Part shown: piece after piece, positions 1-7,390 of the stretch
Layout of the letters: each line of letters starts with the position of its first letter
Position numbering within the stretch: position 1 is the first letter of the stretch
Assembly: GCF_943913695.1 (NCBI RefSeq)
Contig: NZ_CALTZE010000104.1
Location: forward strand, 1-13,723
Reading direction: 5' to 3'
Source: an uncultured Marmoricola sp.
GTDB taxonomy: Bacteria; Actinomycetota; Actinomycetes; Propionibacteriales; Nocardioidaceae
DNA: 13,723 nt
The notes under the pieces: generated by a model
The model's input: the letters and a program-made list of their open reading frames with translations, nothing else
Told to the model about the DNA's origin: nothing
The model's database searches: none
Translations under genes and position numbers: made by a program

Positions 1-1692
1 GACCCCGACCCCGCCGCCGCGGCGCGCGCCGCGCTCGCCGACCTCGAGGGCGGCGCCCACTCGCTGCTCGTGCAGGTCGGTCCCGGGGGCCTGGCCCCCG
101 ACGACCTCGCCGGTGCGCTCGAGGGCGTGCTGCTCGACGTCGCGCCGGTGGTCCTCGACGCACCACACGACCCGCTCGGCGCCGCGCGTGCCTTCGAGGC
201 CCTCGCCGAGGGGTCGCTGGCGGCCGGGACCAACCTCGGCGTCGACCCCTTTGCGGCGCGGGCGCGCGCCCTTCGTGACGCCCGCTCGTCCCTCGCGGGC
301 TCCTCAGGGAGCGGAGGCGACGCGGGCTCCTCAGGGAGCGAAGGGGACGCCCGCTCGTCCCTCGCGGGCTCCTCAGGGAGCGGAGGCGACACGGGCTCCT
401 CAGGGAGCGGAGGGGACGCCCGCTCGTCCCTCGCGGGCTCCTCGGGGGGCGGGGTCGACTCCGCCGAGGTGGTCGTGGCGGCGCACGAGATCGCGCAGCG
501 GCTCGGCTGCCGGGCCCTGGTGGTCGACGGCACCGCGCTGCACGACGCCGGCGCTTCCGACGTGCAGGAGGTGGGCTACGCCCTCGCGGTCGCCGCGCAC
601 CACCTGCGGGCCCTGGAGGCCGCGGGGGTCGGCGTCGACGACGCGGCGGCCACCATCGAGTTCCGGGTGGCGGCGACCGACGAGCAGTTCCCCACGATCG
701 CCAAGCTCCGTGCCGTGCGCCGCCTCTGGGCACGCGTGCTCGAGCTGAGCGGCGCCTCGCCCGACCACCGGCAGATGGTGCTCCACGCGGTCACGTCGCG
801 ACCGATGATGACCAAGTACGACCCCTGGACCAACATGCTGCGCACCTGCGTGGCCGCCTTCTCCGCCGGCGTCGGCGGTGCCGACGCCGTCACCGTGCTG
901 CCCTTCGACTCCCGCCTCGGCCTGCCCGACGCCTTCGGCCGTCGGATCGCGCGCAACACCTCCACCCTGCTGGTGGAGGAGAGCCACGTCGCCCGCGTCG
1001 CCGACCCGGCCGGCGGGGCGTTCGCCGTCGAGCGGCTCACCGACGACCTCGCGCACGCCGCCTGGGCCGAGCTCGGCCGGATCGAGGAGGCGGGCGGCGT
1101 CGCCGCAGCGCTCTCCGACGGCTCCCTGGCCGCGCGGGTGGGTGCGGTGGCCGAGGAGCGCGACCGGCAGGTCGCGACCCGCCGCCGCGCCGTCACCGGC
1201 ACCTCGGAGTTCCCCCACCTCGACGAGACGCTGCCCGAGCGGCCGGCCTACGCCGAGGGCGCCCACCCGGTGCGCCCGTGGTCCGAGCCCTTCGAGCGGC
1301 TGCGCGACGAGCCGGCGACGACGCCGGTGTTCCTGGCGACGATGGGCTCGCTCGCGCGGCACACGGCCCGGGCGACCTTCGCCGCCAACCTCCTGGCGGC
1401 CGGTGGCGTGGCCGTCGCCGGCCGAGGGGTCCACGACGACGTCGAGGCGGTGCTGGAGACCTACCGCGGCGCCGACGGCGGTCAGCCGGTGGTCTGTCTC
1501 GCGGGCCACGACGACGACTACGCGGCGTGGGGTGCGCCCCTGGTGAGCGCGTTGCGGGAGGCGGGCGCGCAGTGGGTGGTGGTCGCCGGCAAGCCGGTCG
1601 TCCACGGCACCGACCTGGGCGTCGACGACAGCGCAGCGGTAGGGGTGGACGCGGTGGCGTTCCTGACCTCGGTGAGGGAGAGGCTGGCATGA
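1..1692 (+). CDS. mutA: Methylmalonyl-CoA mutase small subunit (5'-partial)
   Basis: This is the non-catalytic partner of the mutase heterodimer that interconverts succinyl-CoA and (R)-methylmalonyl-CoA. The frame is open from base 1, so the N-terminus is off the window; 563 residues are visible. The TIM-barrel part is recognisable from the segments TNLGVDPF, VVDGTALHDAGASDVQE, ATDEQFPTIAKLRAVRRLWAR, TSRPMMTKYDPWTNMLRT, VLPFDSR and GRRIARNTS. The last ~120 residues form a B12-domain-like fold (VFLATMGSLARHTARATFAA) without the DxHxxG cobalamin motif, as expected for the small subunit. The stop overlaps the mutB start (ATGA), which indicates translational coupling. The odd part is a Gly/Ser/Asp-rich tandem-repeat insertion at bases 277-453, between an early barrel strand and the strand CRALVVDGT, where I expect only a short linker in homologues. 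Identity is firm; the effect of the insertion is unknown. Confidence 0.93.
   Translation, partial: DPDPAAAARAALADLEGGAHSLLVQVGPGGLAPDDLAGALEGVLLDVAPVVLDAPHDPLGAARAFEALAEGSLAAGTNLGVDPFAARARALRDARSSLAGSSGSGGDAGSSGSEGDARSSLAGSSGSGGDTGSSGSGGDARSSLAGSSGGGVDSAEVVVAAHEIAQRLGCRALVVDGTALHDAGASDVQEVGYALAVAAHHLRALEAAGVGVDDAAATIEFRVAATDEQFPTIAKLRAVRRLWARVLELSGASPDHRQMVLHAVTSRPMMTKYDPWTNMLRTCVAAFSAGVGGADAVTVLPFDSRLGLPDAFGRRIARNTSTLLVEESHVARVADPAGGAFAVERLTDDLAHAAWAELGRIEEAGGVAAALSDGSLAARVGAVAEERDRQVATRRRAVTGTSEFPHLDETLPERPAYAEGAHPVRPWSEPFERLRDEPATTPVFLATMGSLARHTARATFAANLLAAGGVAVAGRGVHDDVEAVLETYRGADGGQPVVCLAGHDDDYAAWGAPLVSALREAGAQWVVVAGKPVVHGTDLGVDDSAAVGVDAVAFLTSVRERLA
277..453 (+). repeat. In-frame 69-bp tandem repeat inside mutA (about 2.6 copies)
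   Basis: Full units lie at 277-345 and 346-414, with a partial third at 415-453. The first two differ at only two positions by eye (67/69 identical). The third is identical for about 29 bases and then decays. Each unit contains two 27-bp sub-repeats (for example 295-321 and 322-348) plus a 15-bp spacer. Every intact sub-repeat carries a perfect small inverted repeat, GCTCC-TCAG-GGAGC, at 299-312, 326-339, 368-381 and 395-408; a degenerate copy is at 437-450. Since 69 is divisible by 3, copy number can change without breaking the frame. The encoded units begin DARSSLAGSSGSGGD. The near-identity suggests recent duplication. The core resembles small palindromic repeats dispersed in actinobacterial genomes, but that comparison is from memory. 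Confidence 0.92.
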
Positions 1693-3833
1693 GCGTCCCG
1701 GAGAGCTTCGCCGGTCTCGACCTGGCGGGCGAGGTGGCGGCCCACGAGCCCAACGAGCGCGAGCCGTGGGAGTCGCCGGAGGGCATCGACGTGCTCCCCG
1801 TCTACGGCCCCGAGCACCTCGAGGGTCTCGACGCGCTCGACACCTGGCCCGGTCTGGCCCCCTTCCTGCGCGGGCCCTACCCGACGATGTACACCACCCA
1901 GCCGTGGACGATCCGGCAGTACGCCGGCTTCTCCACCGCCGAGGAGTCCAACGCCTTCTACCGCCGCAACCTCGCGGCCGGGCAGAAGGGGCTCTCGGTC
2001 GCCTTCGACCTCGCGACCCACCGCGGCTACGACTCCGACCACCCGCGGGTCAAGGGCGACGTCGGCATGGCCGGCGTGGCGATCGACTCGATCTACGACG
2101 CCCGGCAGCTCTTCGACGGCATCCCGCTGGACGAGATGTCGGTCTCGATGACCATGAACGGCGCGGTGCTGCCGGTGATGGCGCTCTACGTCGTCGCGGC
2201 CGAGGAGCAGGGGGTCAAGCCCGACCAGCTCACGGGGACGATCCAGAACGACATCCTCAAGGAGTTCATGGTCCGCAACACCTACATCTACCCGCCCAAG
2301 CCGAGCATGCGGATCATCAGCGACATCTTCGGCTACACCAGCCGCCACATGCCGCGCTTCAACTCCATCTCGATCTCCGGCTACCACATCCAGGAGGCCG
2401 GGGCGACGGCCGACCTGGAGCTGGCCTACACGCTGGCCGACGGCGTGGAGTACCTCCGTGCCGGTCTCGACGCCGGCCTCGACGTCGACGTCTTCGCGCC
2501 GCGGCTGAGCTTCTTCTGGGCCATCGGCATGAACTTCTTCATGGAGGTCGCCAAGATGCGCGCGGCCCGGGCGCTGTGGGCGCGGCTGGTCTCCCAGTTC
2601 GACCCGCAGAATCCCAAGTCGCTCTCGCTGCGCACCCACAGCCAGACCAGCGGCTGGTCGCTGACCGCCCAGGACGTCTTCAACAACGTGCAGCGCACCT
2701 GCATCGAGGCGATGGCCGCGACCCAGGGCCACACCCAGTCGCTGCACACCAACGCGCTCGACGAGGCGATCGCGCTGCCGACCGACTTCTCGGCCCGGAT
2801 CGCGCGCAACACCCAGCTGCTGCTGCAGCAGGAGTCCGGCACCACCCAGACCATCGACCCGTGGGCCGGCAGCTACTACGTCGAGCGGCTCACCCACGAC
2901 CTCGCCGAGCGGGCCTGGGCCCACATCACCGAGGCCGAGGAGGCCGGCGGCATGGCCGCGGCCATCGAGCAGGGGCTGCCCAAGATGCGCATCGAGGAGG
3001 CCGCCGCCCGCACCCAGGCGCGCCTCGACTCCGGCGTGCAGACGCTGGTCGGCGTCAACACCTACCGCCTGCCCGACGAGGACCCCCTCGACGTGCTGCG
3101 CGTCGACAACGCCAGCGTCTACAGCCAGCAGGTCGCCAAGCTCGAGCGGCTGCGCGAGGAGCGCGACGCCGACGACGTACGCCGCTCGCTCGAGGCGCTG
3201 ACCCGCGCGGCGGAGGGCGACGGCAACCTGCTGGAGCTGGCCATCGACGCGGCCCGCGCCAAGGCGACGGTCGGCGAGATCTCCGATGCGCTGGAGAAGC
3301 CGTGGGGACGCCACCGCGCCACGATCCGTACGATCTCGGGGGTGTACAAGCGCGAGTCGGGCCAGAGCGACGCGATGGCCCGCGTCGTGGCGGCCACCGA
3401 GCGCTTCGCCGAGCACGAGGGCCGGCGCCCGCGCATCCTGGTGGCCAAGATGGGCCAGGACGGACACGACCGGGGCCAGAAGGTCATCGTCACCGCCTTC
3501 GCCGACATGGGCTTCGACGTCGACGTCGGCCCGCTCTTCTCCACCCCGGAGGAGGTCGCCCAGCAGGCCGTCGACGCCGACGTGCACGTGGTCGGCGTCA
3601 ACTCGCTGGCCGCGGGCCACCTGACCCTGGTGCCGGAGCTCAAGCAGGCGCTGGCCGACCAGGGAGCCCCCGAGGTGATGGTGGTGGTCGGTGGCGTGAT
3701 CCCGCCCGACGACGTGCCGACGCTCCTGGAGATGGGGGCGGCGGCGGTCTTCCCGCCCGGCACCGTGATCGCCGAGGCCGCGCTCGACCTGCTCGCCAAG
3801 CTGGCCGAGCAGCAGGGCCACCCGAGTGCCTGA
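1689..3833 (+). CDS. mutB: Methylmalonyl-CoA mutase large (catalytic) subunit
   Basis: This is the adenosylcobalamin-dependent mutase subunit, 714 aa, close to the usual length. The start is the ATG in the ATGA overlap with mutA, preceded by GGGAGAGG. The CoA/substrate region YPTMY...PWTIRQYAGF lies at residues 64-81. By alignment from memory with the Propionibacterium enzyme, Tyr78, Arg196 (MVRNTYIYP) and His233 (GYHIQEAGA) correspond to Tyr89, Arg207 and His244. The C-terminal B12 domain begins near residue 580 with RILVAKMGQDGHDRGQ. Lys587, Asp591 and His593 match Lys604, Asp608 and the cobalt-ligating His610, and GG of VVVGGVIPPDD follows. One oddity is residue 638, in VGVNSLAAGH, where homologues I recall have Ser (the first S of the SxL motif). 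The protein should be active with MutA and is serviced by MeaB immediately downstream. Confidence 0.97.
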   Translation: MSVPESFAGLDLAGEVAAHEPNEREPWESPEGIDVLPVYGPEHLEGLDALDTWPGLAPFLRGPYPTMYTTQPWTIRQYAGFSTAEESNAFYRRNLAAGQKGLSVAFDLATHRGYDSDHPRVKGDVGMAGVAIDSIYDARQLFDGIPLDEMSVSMTMNGAVLPVMALYVVAAEEQGVKPDQLTGTIQNDILKEFMVRNTYIYPPKPSMRIISDIFGYTSRHMPRFNSISISGYHIQEAGATADLELAYTLADGVEYLRAGLDAGLDVDVFAPRLSFFWAIGMNFFMEVAKMRAARALWARLVSQFDPQNPKSLSLRTHSQTSGWSLTAQDVFNNVQRTCIEAMAATQGHTQSLHTNALDEAIALPTDFSARIARNTQLLLQQESGTTQTIDPWAGSYYVERLTHDLAERAWAHITEAEEAGGMAAAIEQGLPKMRIEEAAARTQARLDSGVQTLVGVNTYRLPDEDPLDVLRVDNASVYSQQVAKLERLREERDADDVRRSLEALTRAAEGDGNLLELAIDAARAKATVGEISDALEKPWGRHRATIRTISGVYKRESGQSDAMARVVAATERFAEHEGRRPRILVAKMGQDGHDRGQKVIVTAFADMGFDVDVGPLFSTPEEVAQQAVDADVHVVGVNSLAAGHLTLVPELKQALADQGAPEVMVVVGGVIPPDDVPTLLEMGAAAVFPPGTVIAEAALDLLAKLAEQQGHPSA

Positions 3834-4806
3834 CGTCGCCGCCCTGGTCTCCGGGGTGCGCGAGGGCAGGAGGGCCGCGGTCTCGCGTGCCATCACGCTG
3901 GTGGAGTCGTCGCGGCGCGACCACCGCGAGGCGGCCCGCGAGCTGATGACCGAGCTCGCCGAGGCGCCGACCGAGCAGCCGAGCGTGCGGGTCGGCATCT
4001 CCGGGGTGCCCGGCGTCGGCAAGTCGACGCTCATCGAGACCCTCGGCGGGCAGCTGACCGCCGCCGGCCACCGCGTGGGCGTGCTCGCGGTCGACCCGTC
4101 CTCGGTGCGCACCGGCGGGTCGGTGCTGGGCGACAAGACCCGGATGGGCACGCTCGCGGCCGACCCGGCGGCCTACATCCGGCCCTCGCCGACGGCCGGC
4201 ACGCTCGGCGGTGTCGCCCGCGCCACGGCGCAGGCGATGGTGGTGCTCGAGTCGGCCGGCTACGACGTGGTGCTGGTCGAGACCGTCGGCGTCGGGCAGT
4301 CCGAGGTCACCGTGGCCGGCATGGTCGACACCTTCTGCTTCCTGACCCTGGCCCGCACCGGCGACCAGCTCCAGGGGATCAAGAAGGGCATCCTCGAGAT
4401 CGCCGACGTGATCGCGGTCAACAAGGCCGACGGCGACCGGGAGCAGGAGGCTGCCTCGGCCGCCCGTGAGCTGGCCGGAGCGCTGCGGCTGGTGCACGGC
4501 CGCGACGCCGACTGGGTACCGCCGGTGCTGACCTGCTCCGGGCTCCAGGGCGACGGCGTCGCCGAGGTGTGGCAGCGCGTGCTGGCCCACCGGGAGTCCC
4601 TCGGCCCCGACGGGCTGGCCCACAAGCGGGCCTCCCAGCAGCTCGACTTCACCTGGGCGCTGGTGCGCGACGAGCTCGACCAGCGCCTCGCCCGCTCCCC
4701 GGGGGTGCGCGCGCTGCGTGACGACGTACGCCGCTCGCTGCTGGCCGGCGAGACCACCGCCCCGCTCGCCGCCGACCGCATCCTCGCGGCCTACGACGCC
4801 GACTGA
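3826..4806 (+). CDS. meaB: MeaB-family GTPase, methylmalonyl-CoA mutase chaperone (ArgK-like)
   Basis: This is a G3E-type P-loop GTPase of 326 aa. In characterised relatives it gates adenosylcobalamin loading of the mutase and protects or reactivates it; the old name ArgK (arginine transport kinase) is misleading. The P-loop GVPGVGKST is at residues 60-68, followed by VDPSS (89-93), DKTRM (103-107), the switch/Walker B region ETVGVGQSE (152-160), TGDQLQGIKKGI (about 178-189) and the base-specificity motif NKAD (199-202). The GTG start lies 8 bp inside the end of mutB. It was chosen because the resulting N-terminus (VPDVAALVSGVREG..., initiator Val read as Met) resembles the usual MeaB beginning. 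No strong Shine-Dalgarno is visible, so translation is probably coupled to mutB. The helical C-terminal dimerisation arm (LAHKRASQQLDFTWALVRDE) is present. Confidence 0.95.
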   Translation: MPDVAALVSGVREGRRAAVSRAITLVESSRRDHREAARELMTELAEAPTEQPSVRVGISGVPGVGKSTLIETLGGQLTAAGHRVGVLAVDPSSVRTGGSVLGDKTRMGTLAADPAAYIRPSPTAGTLGGVARATAQAMVVLESAGYDVVLVETVGVGQSEVTVAGMVDTFCFLTLARTGDQLQGIKKGILEIADVIAVNKADGDREQEAASAARELAGALRLVHGRDADWVPPVLTCSGLQGDGVAEVWQRVLAHRESLGPDGLAHKRASQQLDFTWALVRDELDQRLARSPGVRALRDDVRRSLLAGETTAPLAADRILAAYDAD

Positions 4807-4824
4807 GCCTGCGCCGGGACCAGC

Positions 4825-4851
4825 CGCCCGTCGGGGCGTCACTGGGACGCC
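4825..4851 (+). terminator. Weak overlapping hairpins after meaB, possible terminator of the mut operon
   Basis: Two short stems share bases and so exclude each other: CGCCC-GTCG-GGGCG (4825-4838) and GGCGTC-ACTGG-GACGCC (4835-4851). A third, GGACG-CTCA-CGTCC, lies at 4876-4889. There is no T tract. The position, 19-45 bp after the meaB stop, suits a terminator, but short stems are common by chance at this GC content. Confidence 0.3.
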
Positions 4852-4892
4852 AGCGTCGTGCCGGGACTCCTCGCCGGACGCTCACGTCCCAA

Positions 4893-4915
4893 GCTCGGAC
4901 CCAGGCTCGGTCCCA
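4893..4915 (+). promoter_or_regulatory. 11-bp direct repeat upstream of the amidohydrolase promoter
   Basis: GCTCGGACCCA (4893-4903) and GCTCGGTCCCA (4905-4915) match at 10 of 11 positions with a 12-bp period. The internal GGACC (4897-4901) and GGTCC (4909-4913) are also inverted relative to each other. The pair ends about 20 bp upstream of the candidate -10 box, where a transcription factor could act. No known operator is recognised. Confidence 0.3.
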
Positions 4916-4935
4916 CCCGGGCAGGTCGTGGCGCG

Positions 4936-4951
4936 TAGCCTTGACCGGGTG
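4936..4951 (+). promoter_or_regulatory. Candidate -10 box (TAGCCT) giving a leaderless transcript
   Basis: TAGCCT (4936-4941) fits the actinobacterial TAnnnT -10 pattern. It lies 7 bp before the GTG at 4949, so transcription would begin at or next to the start codon. No purine-rich ribosome-binding site precedes that GTG, which agrees with a leaderless mRNA. No convincing -35 element is visible. Confidence 0.4.
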
Positions 4952-6154
4952 ACCAGCCCCCGTGACCCCCTTGCCGTGGCGCTGGCGCAGGCGGCGCTGG
5001 AGCAGCTCGACGGCCTGGAGGAGCGGCTGGTCGACGTACGCCGCGACCTCCACGCCCACCCGGAGCTCTCGTGGGCCGAGCAGCGCACGACCGCGGTGCT
5101 GGCCAAGCACCTGGAGCACGCGGGGCTCGACTGCCGGCCGCTGCCGCGAGGCGGGCTGGTGGCCGACGTCGGCACCGGCGACGGGCCGCTCGTGGCGCTG
5201 CGGGCCGATCTCGACGCCCTCCCGGTCGAGGACCGCACCGGCGACCCGTGGGCCAGCACCGTGCCCGGCGTCGCGCACGCGTGCGGCCACGACGTGCACG
5301 CCACCAGCCTGCTGGGCGCCGGCCTGGCGCTGGCCGCGGTGGCGGACCGGGTGCCCGGCACCGTGCGGCTGGTCTTCCAGCCGGCGGAGGAGGTGATGCC
5401 CGGCGGTGCGCTGATGGCCATCGACGCGGGCGCGCTCGACGGGGTCAGCCGGATCTTCGGCCTGCACGTCGACCCCACCCTCGACGTCGGCACGGTCGGC
5501 CTGCGCGAGGGCCCGCTGACCGGGGCGGCCGACCACCTCGACGTGGTCCTCACCGGCAAGGGCGGCCACACCTCGCGCCCGCACCTGACCGAGGACCTCA
5601 CCTTCGCGCTCGGCAAGCTGCTGACCGAGCTCCCGGCCGTGCTCAGCCGCCGCCTCGACCCCCGCGCCGGCGTCAGCGTGGTGTGGGGGATGGTGCGCGC
5701 CGGCTCGGCCGTCAACGTCATCCCGGCCACCGGCCGGGCGGGCGGCACGGTGCGGATGCTCGACGCCGTCGCGTGGGCCGACGCCGAGTCGCTGGTCAGC
5801 GAGACCATCGCCCAGATCGTCGAGCCCTACGGCGTGGAGCCCGAGATCCGCTACGTGCGCGGGGTGCCGCCGGTGGTCAACGAGCACCGCTCGACGCTGC
5901 TGCTGCACCACGCCGTGGAGTCCGTGCTCGGCGAGGAGGGGGTGGCGGCGACCTCGCAGAGCCTCGGCGGCGAGGACTTCGCGTGGTACTGCGACGCCGT
6001 GCCCGGGGCCATGGCCCGCCTGGGCACCCGCACCCCGGGTGGGCCCACCTACGACCTGCACCAGGGCGACCTGCGCATCGACGAGCGGGCGGTCTCGGTG
6101 GGCGCGCGGGTGCTGGTGGTGGCCGCCACGGCAGCGTTGGTCACCGACCGATAA
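4949..6154 (+). CDS. M20-family amidohydrolase (N-acyl-amino-acid / IAA-amino-acid hydrolase type)
   Basis: This 401-aa metallo-amidase is close to the usual ~400 aa and is probably cytoplasmic; no signal peptide is visible. The family cleaves N-acyl or aryl amides of amino acids; the actual substrate is not evident. Motifs in order are RRDLHAHPELSWAE (residues 31-44), ALRADLDALPVED (83-95), HACGHDVHAT (110-119), FQPAEE (143-148), GLHVDP (171-176), the dimerisation-domain segment GKGGHTSRPH (203-212), SLGGEDFAWY (338-347) and a C-terminal YDLHQ (368-372). Likely metal ligands are Cys112, His114, Glu148, His173 and His371. The GTG at 4949 was chosen because it follows a -10-like box directly and gives a normal N-terminus. 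The frame also runs open upstream to about 4718, but that part lies inside meaB. It is a single gene, separated from both neighbouring operons by intergenic spacers. Confidence 0.9.
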   Translation: MTSPRDPLAVALAQAALEQLDGLEERLVDVRRDLHAHPELSWAEQRTTAVLAKHLEHAGLDCRPLPRGGLVADVGTGDGPLVALRADLDALPVEDRTGDPWASTVPGVAHACGHDVHATSLLGAGLALAAVADRVPGTVRLVFQPAEEVMPGGALMAIDAGALDGVSRIFGLHVDPTLDVGTVGLREGPLTGAADHLDVVLTGKGGHTSRPHLTEDLTFALGKLLTELPAVLSRRLDPRAGVSVVWGMVRAGSAVNVIPATGRAGGTVRMLDAVAWADAESLVSETIAQIVEPYGVEPEIRYVRGVPPVVNEHRSTLLLHHAVESVLGEEGVAATSQSLGGEDFAWYCDAVPGAMARLGTRTPGGPTYDLHQGDLRIDERAVSVGARVLVVAATAALVTDR

Positions 6155-6205
6155 CACTTGTCGGCTGGCCTGGTCCGGCGGTGTCCCCGGTGCGACACGG
6201 AGCCT

Positions 6206-6211
6206 TAGGGT
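6206..6211 (+). promoter_or_regulatory. Candidate -10 box for the nucleoside-uptake operon
   Basis: TAGGGT fits the TAnnnT pattern and sits 49 bp before the TTG start of the lipoprotein gene, in the 105-bp gap after the amidohydrolase. It predicts a leader of about 40 nt containing a small CCGG-GTCA-CCGG hairpin (6226-6237). No clear -35 element is present at normal spacing. Confidence 0.35.
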
Positions 6212-6248
6212 GCACTCGACACGTGCCGGGTCACCGGCGCACCAAGAC

Positions 6249-6262
6249 GAGGAGGCATCTTG
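6249..6262 (+). promoter_or_regulatory. Shine-Dalgarno GAGGAGG fixing a TTG start
   Basis: GAGGAGG (6249-6255) is followed after four bases by TTG (6260-6262). No in-frame ATG or GTG lies nearby upstream. Starting any further downstream would destroy the lipoprotein signal peptide. The TTG start is therefore well supported despite the short spacer. Confidence 0.8.
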
Positions 6263-7375
6263 CGGCGGTTCAGCAAGCTCGCGGCCGTGGCGATGGTGGG
6301 CGCGCTCGCGCTCACCGGGTGCGGCAGCAACAGCGGCTCTGGCAGTGACGGCGACGGCGGCGACGGCGGGCAGGCCGCCGGCAGCGAGGACGTCTGCAAG
6401 AGCAAGACCGACGGCGACGGCCCCAAGATCGGCCTGGCCTACGACGTGGGCGGCCGCGGCGACCAGTCCTTCAACGACTCGGCCTACGCCGGCCTGGAGC
6501 GCGCGGTCGAGGAGCTCGACGCCACCTGCGTGGAGGCCAACGCCCAGCAGGACGACAACGACACCACCCGCGCGGAGCGGCTGCGCACCCTCGCCGAGGG
6601 TGACGTCAACCCCGTCATCGCCGTGGGCTACCTCTACTCCCCGGCCGCGGCCGAGGTCGCGCCGGAGTACCCCGACGTCGACTTCGCCGTGATCGACGGC
6701 TTCAGCACCACGATCGCCACCGACGCCGACAACCTCGCCGACCTCACCTTCGCCGAGAACGAGGGCTCCTACCTCGTCGGCGTCGCGGCGGCGCTGAAGT
6801 CCGAGTCCGACCACATCGGCTTCGTCGGTGGCGTCGACGGTGCGCTGATCCAGAAGTTCGAGGCGGGCTACGTCGCCGGCGCGGAGTCGGTCAACCCCGA
6901 CATCCAGATCGACATCCAGTACCTCACCCAGGACCAGAACGACGCCGCCACCGGCTATGAGAACCCCTCCGGTGGTCGTGCCGCGGCCGAGGCGATGTAC
7001 CAGGACGGCGCCGACATCGTCTACCACGCCGCCGGCAAGTCCGGTCTCGGTGTCTTCCAGGCCGCGACCGCGGCCGGTGACGGCAAGTGGGCCATCGGCG
7101 TCGACTCCGACCAGTACCTCACCGCGCCCGACGACCAGAAGCCGCACATCCTGACCTCGATGCTCAAGCGCATCGACACGGCGGTCTTCGAGGCCGGCCA
7201 GGCGGTCGCCGACGACGACTGGCAGTCCGGGTTCGTGACCTACGACCTCGAGGCCGAGGGCGTGGGCTACTCCACCGAGGGCGGCTTCCTCGACGACGTC
7301 ACCGACCAGATCGACGAGGCCGGCGAGCAGATCATCGCGGGCGAGATCGAGGTCCCGACCGAGCCCGCCAACTGA
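6260..7375 (+). CDS. BMP/PnrA-family nucleoside-binding lipoprotein of an ABC transporter
   Basis: This is an extracytoplasmic substrate-binding protein of 371 aa in the basic membrane protein (BMP/Med/PnrA) family, whose characterised members bind purine or other nucleosides. Residues 1-20 form a lipoprotein signal peptide (MRRFSK + hydrophobic core) with lipobox ALTG|C, so Cys21 is the lipidation site. A Gly/Ser/Asp-rich tether follows (about 22-45). Family motifs are YDVGGRGDQSFNDSAY (61-76), IAVGYLYSPAA, DFAVIDGF, FAENEGSYLVGVAAAL, IGFVGGVDG, FEAGYVAGA, YHAAGKSGLGVF and AIGVDSDQY. Two cysteines near the N-terminus of the mature protein (46 and 90) could form a disulfide. It is the first gene of the transporter operon and is followed by a strong hairpin before the ATPase gene. 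The ligand is inferred from the family and from cdd downstream. Confidence 0.93.
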   Translation: MRRFSKLAAVAMVGALALTGCGSNSGSGSDGDGGDGGQAAGSEDVCKSKTDGDGPKIGLAYDVGGRGDQSFNDSAYAGLERAVEELDATCVEANAQQDDNDTTRAERLRTLAEGDVNPVIAVGYLYSPAAAEVAPEYPDVDFAVIDGFSTTIATDADNLADLTFAENEGSYLVGVAAALKSESDHIGFVGGVDGALIQKFEAGYVAGAESVNPDIQIDIQYLTQDQNDAATGYENPSGGRAAAEAMYQDGADIVYHAAGKSGLGVFQAATAAGDGKWAIGVDSDQYLTAPDDQKPHILTSMLKRIDTAVFEAGQAVADDDWQSGFVTYDLEAEGVGYSTEGGFLDDVTDQIDEAGEQIIAGEIEVPTEPAN

Positions 7376-7390
7376 TCCAGCGGGCTCACC

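Noticed and set aside
277..453. A CRISPR array in the repeated segment
   Set aside because: Units are contiguous 69-bp tandem copies with no unique spacers, they stay in the mutA reading frame, and no cas genes are present.
1278..1688. Upstream extension of the mutB frame into mutA
   Set aside because: The extra residues are Arg/Gly/Ala-rich out-of-frame translation of mutA. The ATG at 1689 with a Shine-Dalgarno gives a normal MutB N-terminus.
1518..4151. 877-codon open frame on the minus strand across mutB and meaB
   Set aside because: It is antisense to two genes with complete catalytic motifs. Its translation is His/Val/Gly/Asp-rich with no recognisable domain, as expected of a shadow frame in GC-rich DNA.
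3826..4806. Annotation as an arginine/ornithine transport kinase (ArgK)
   Set aside because: The G3E GTPase motifs and the position directly after mutA-mutB indicate MeaB; the ArgK name is a historical misassignment for this family.
4807..4948. A cobalamin riboswitch or other structured RNA in the gap after meaB
   Set aside because: No B12-box-like sequence is recognisable, the downstream gene is not B12-related, and only short chance-level stems are present.
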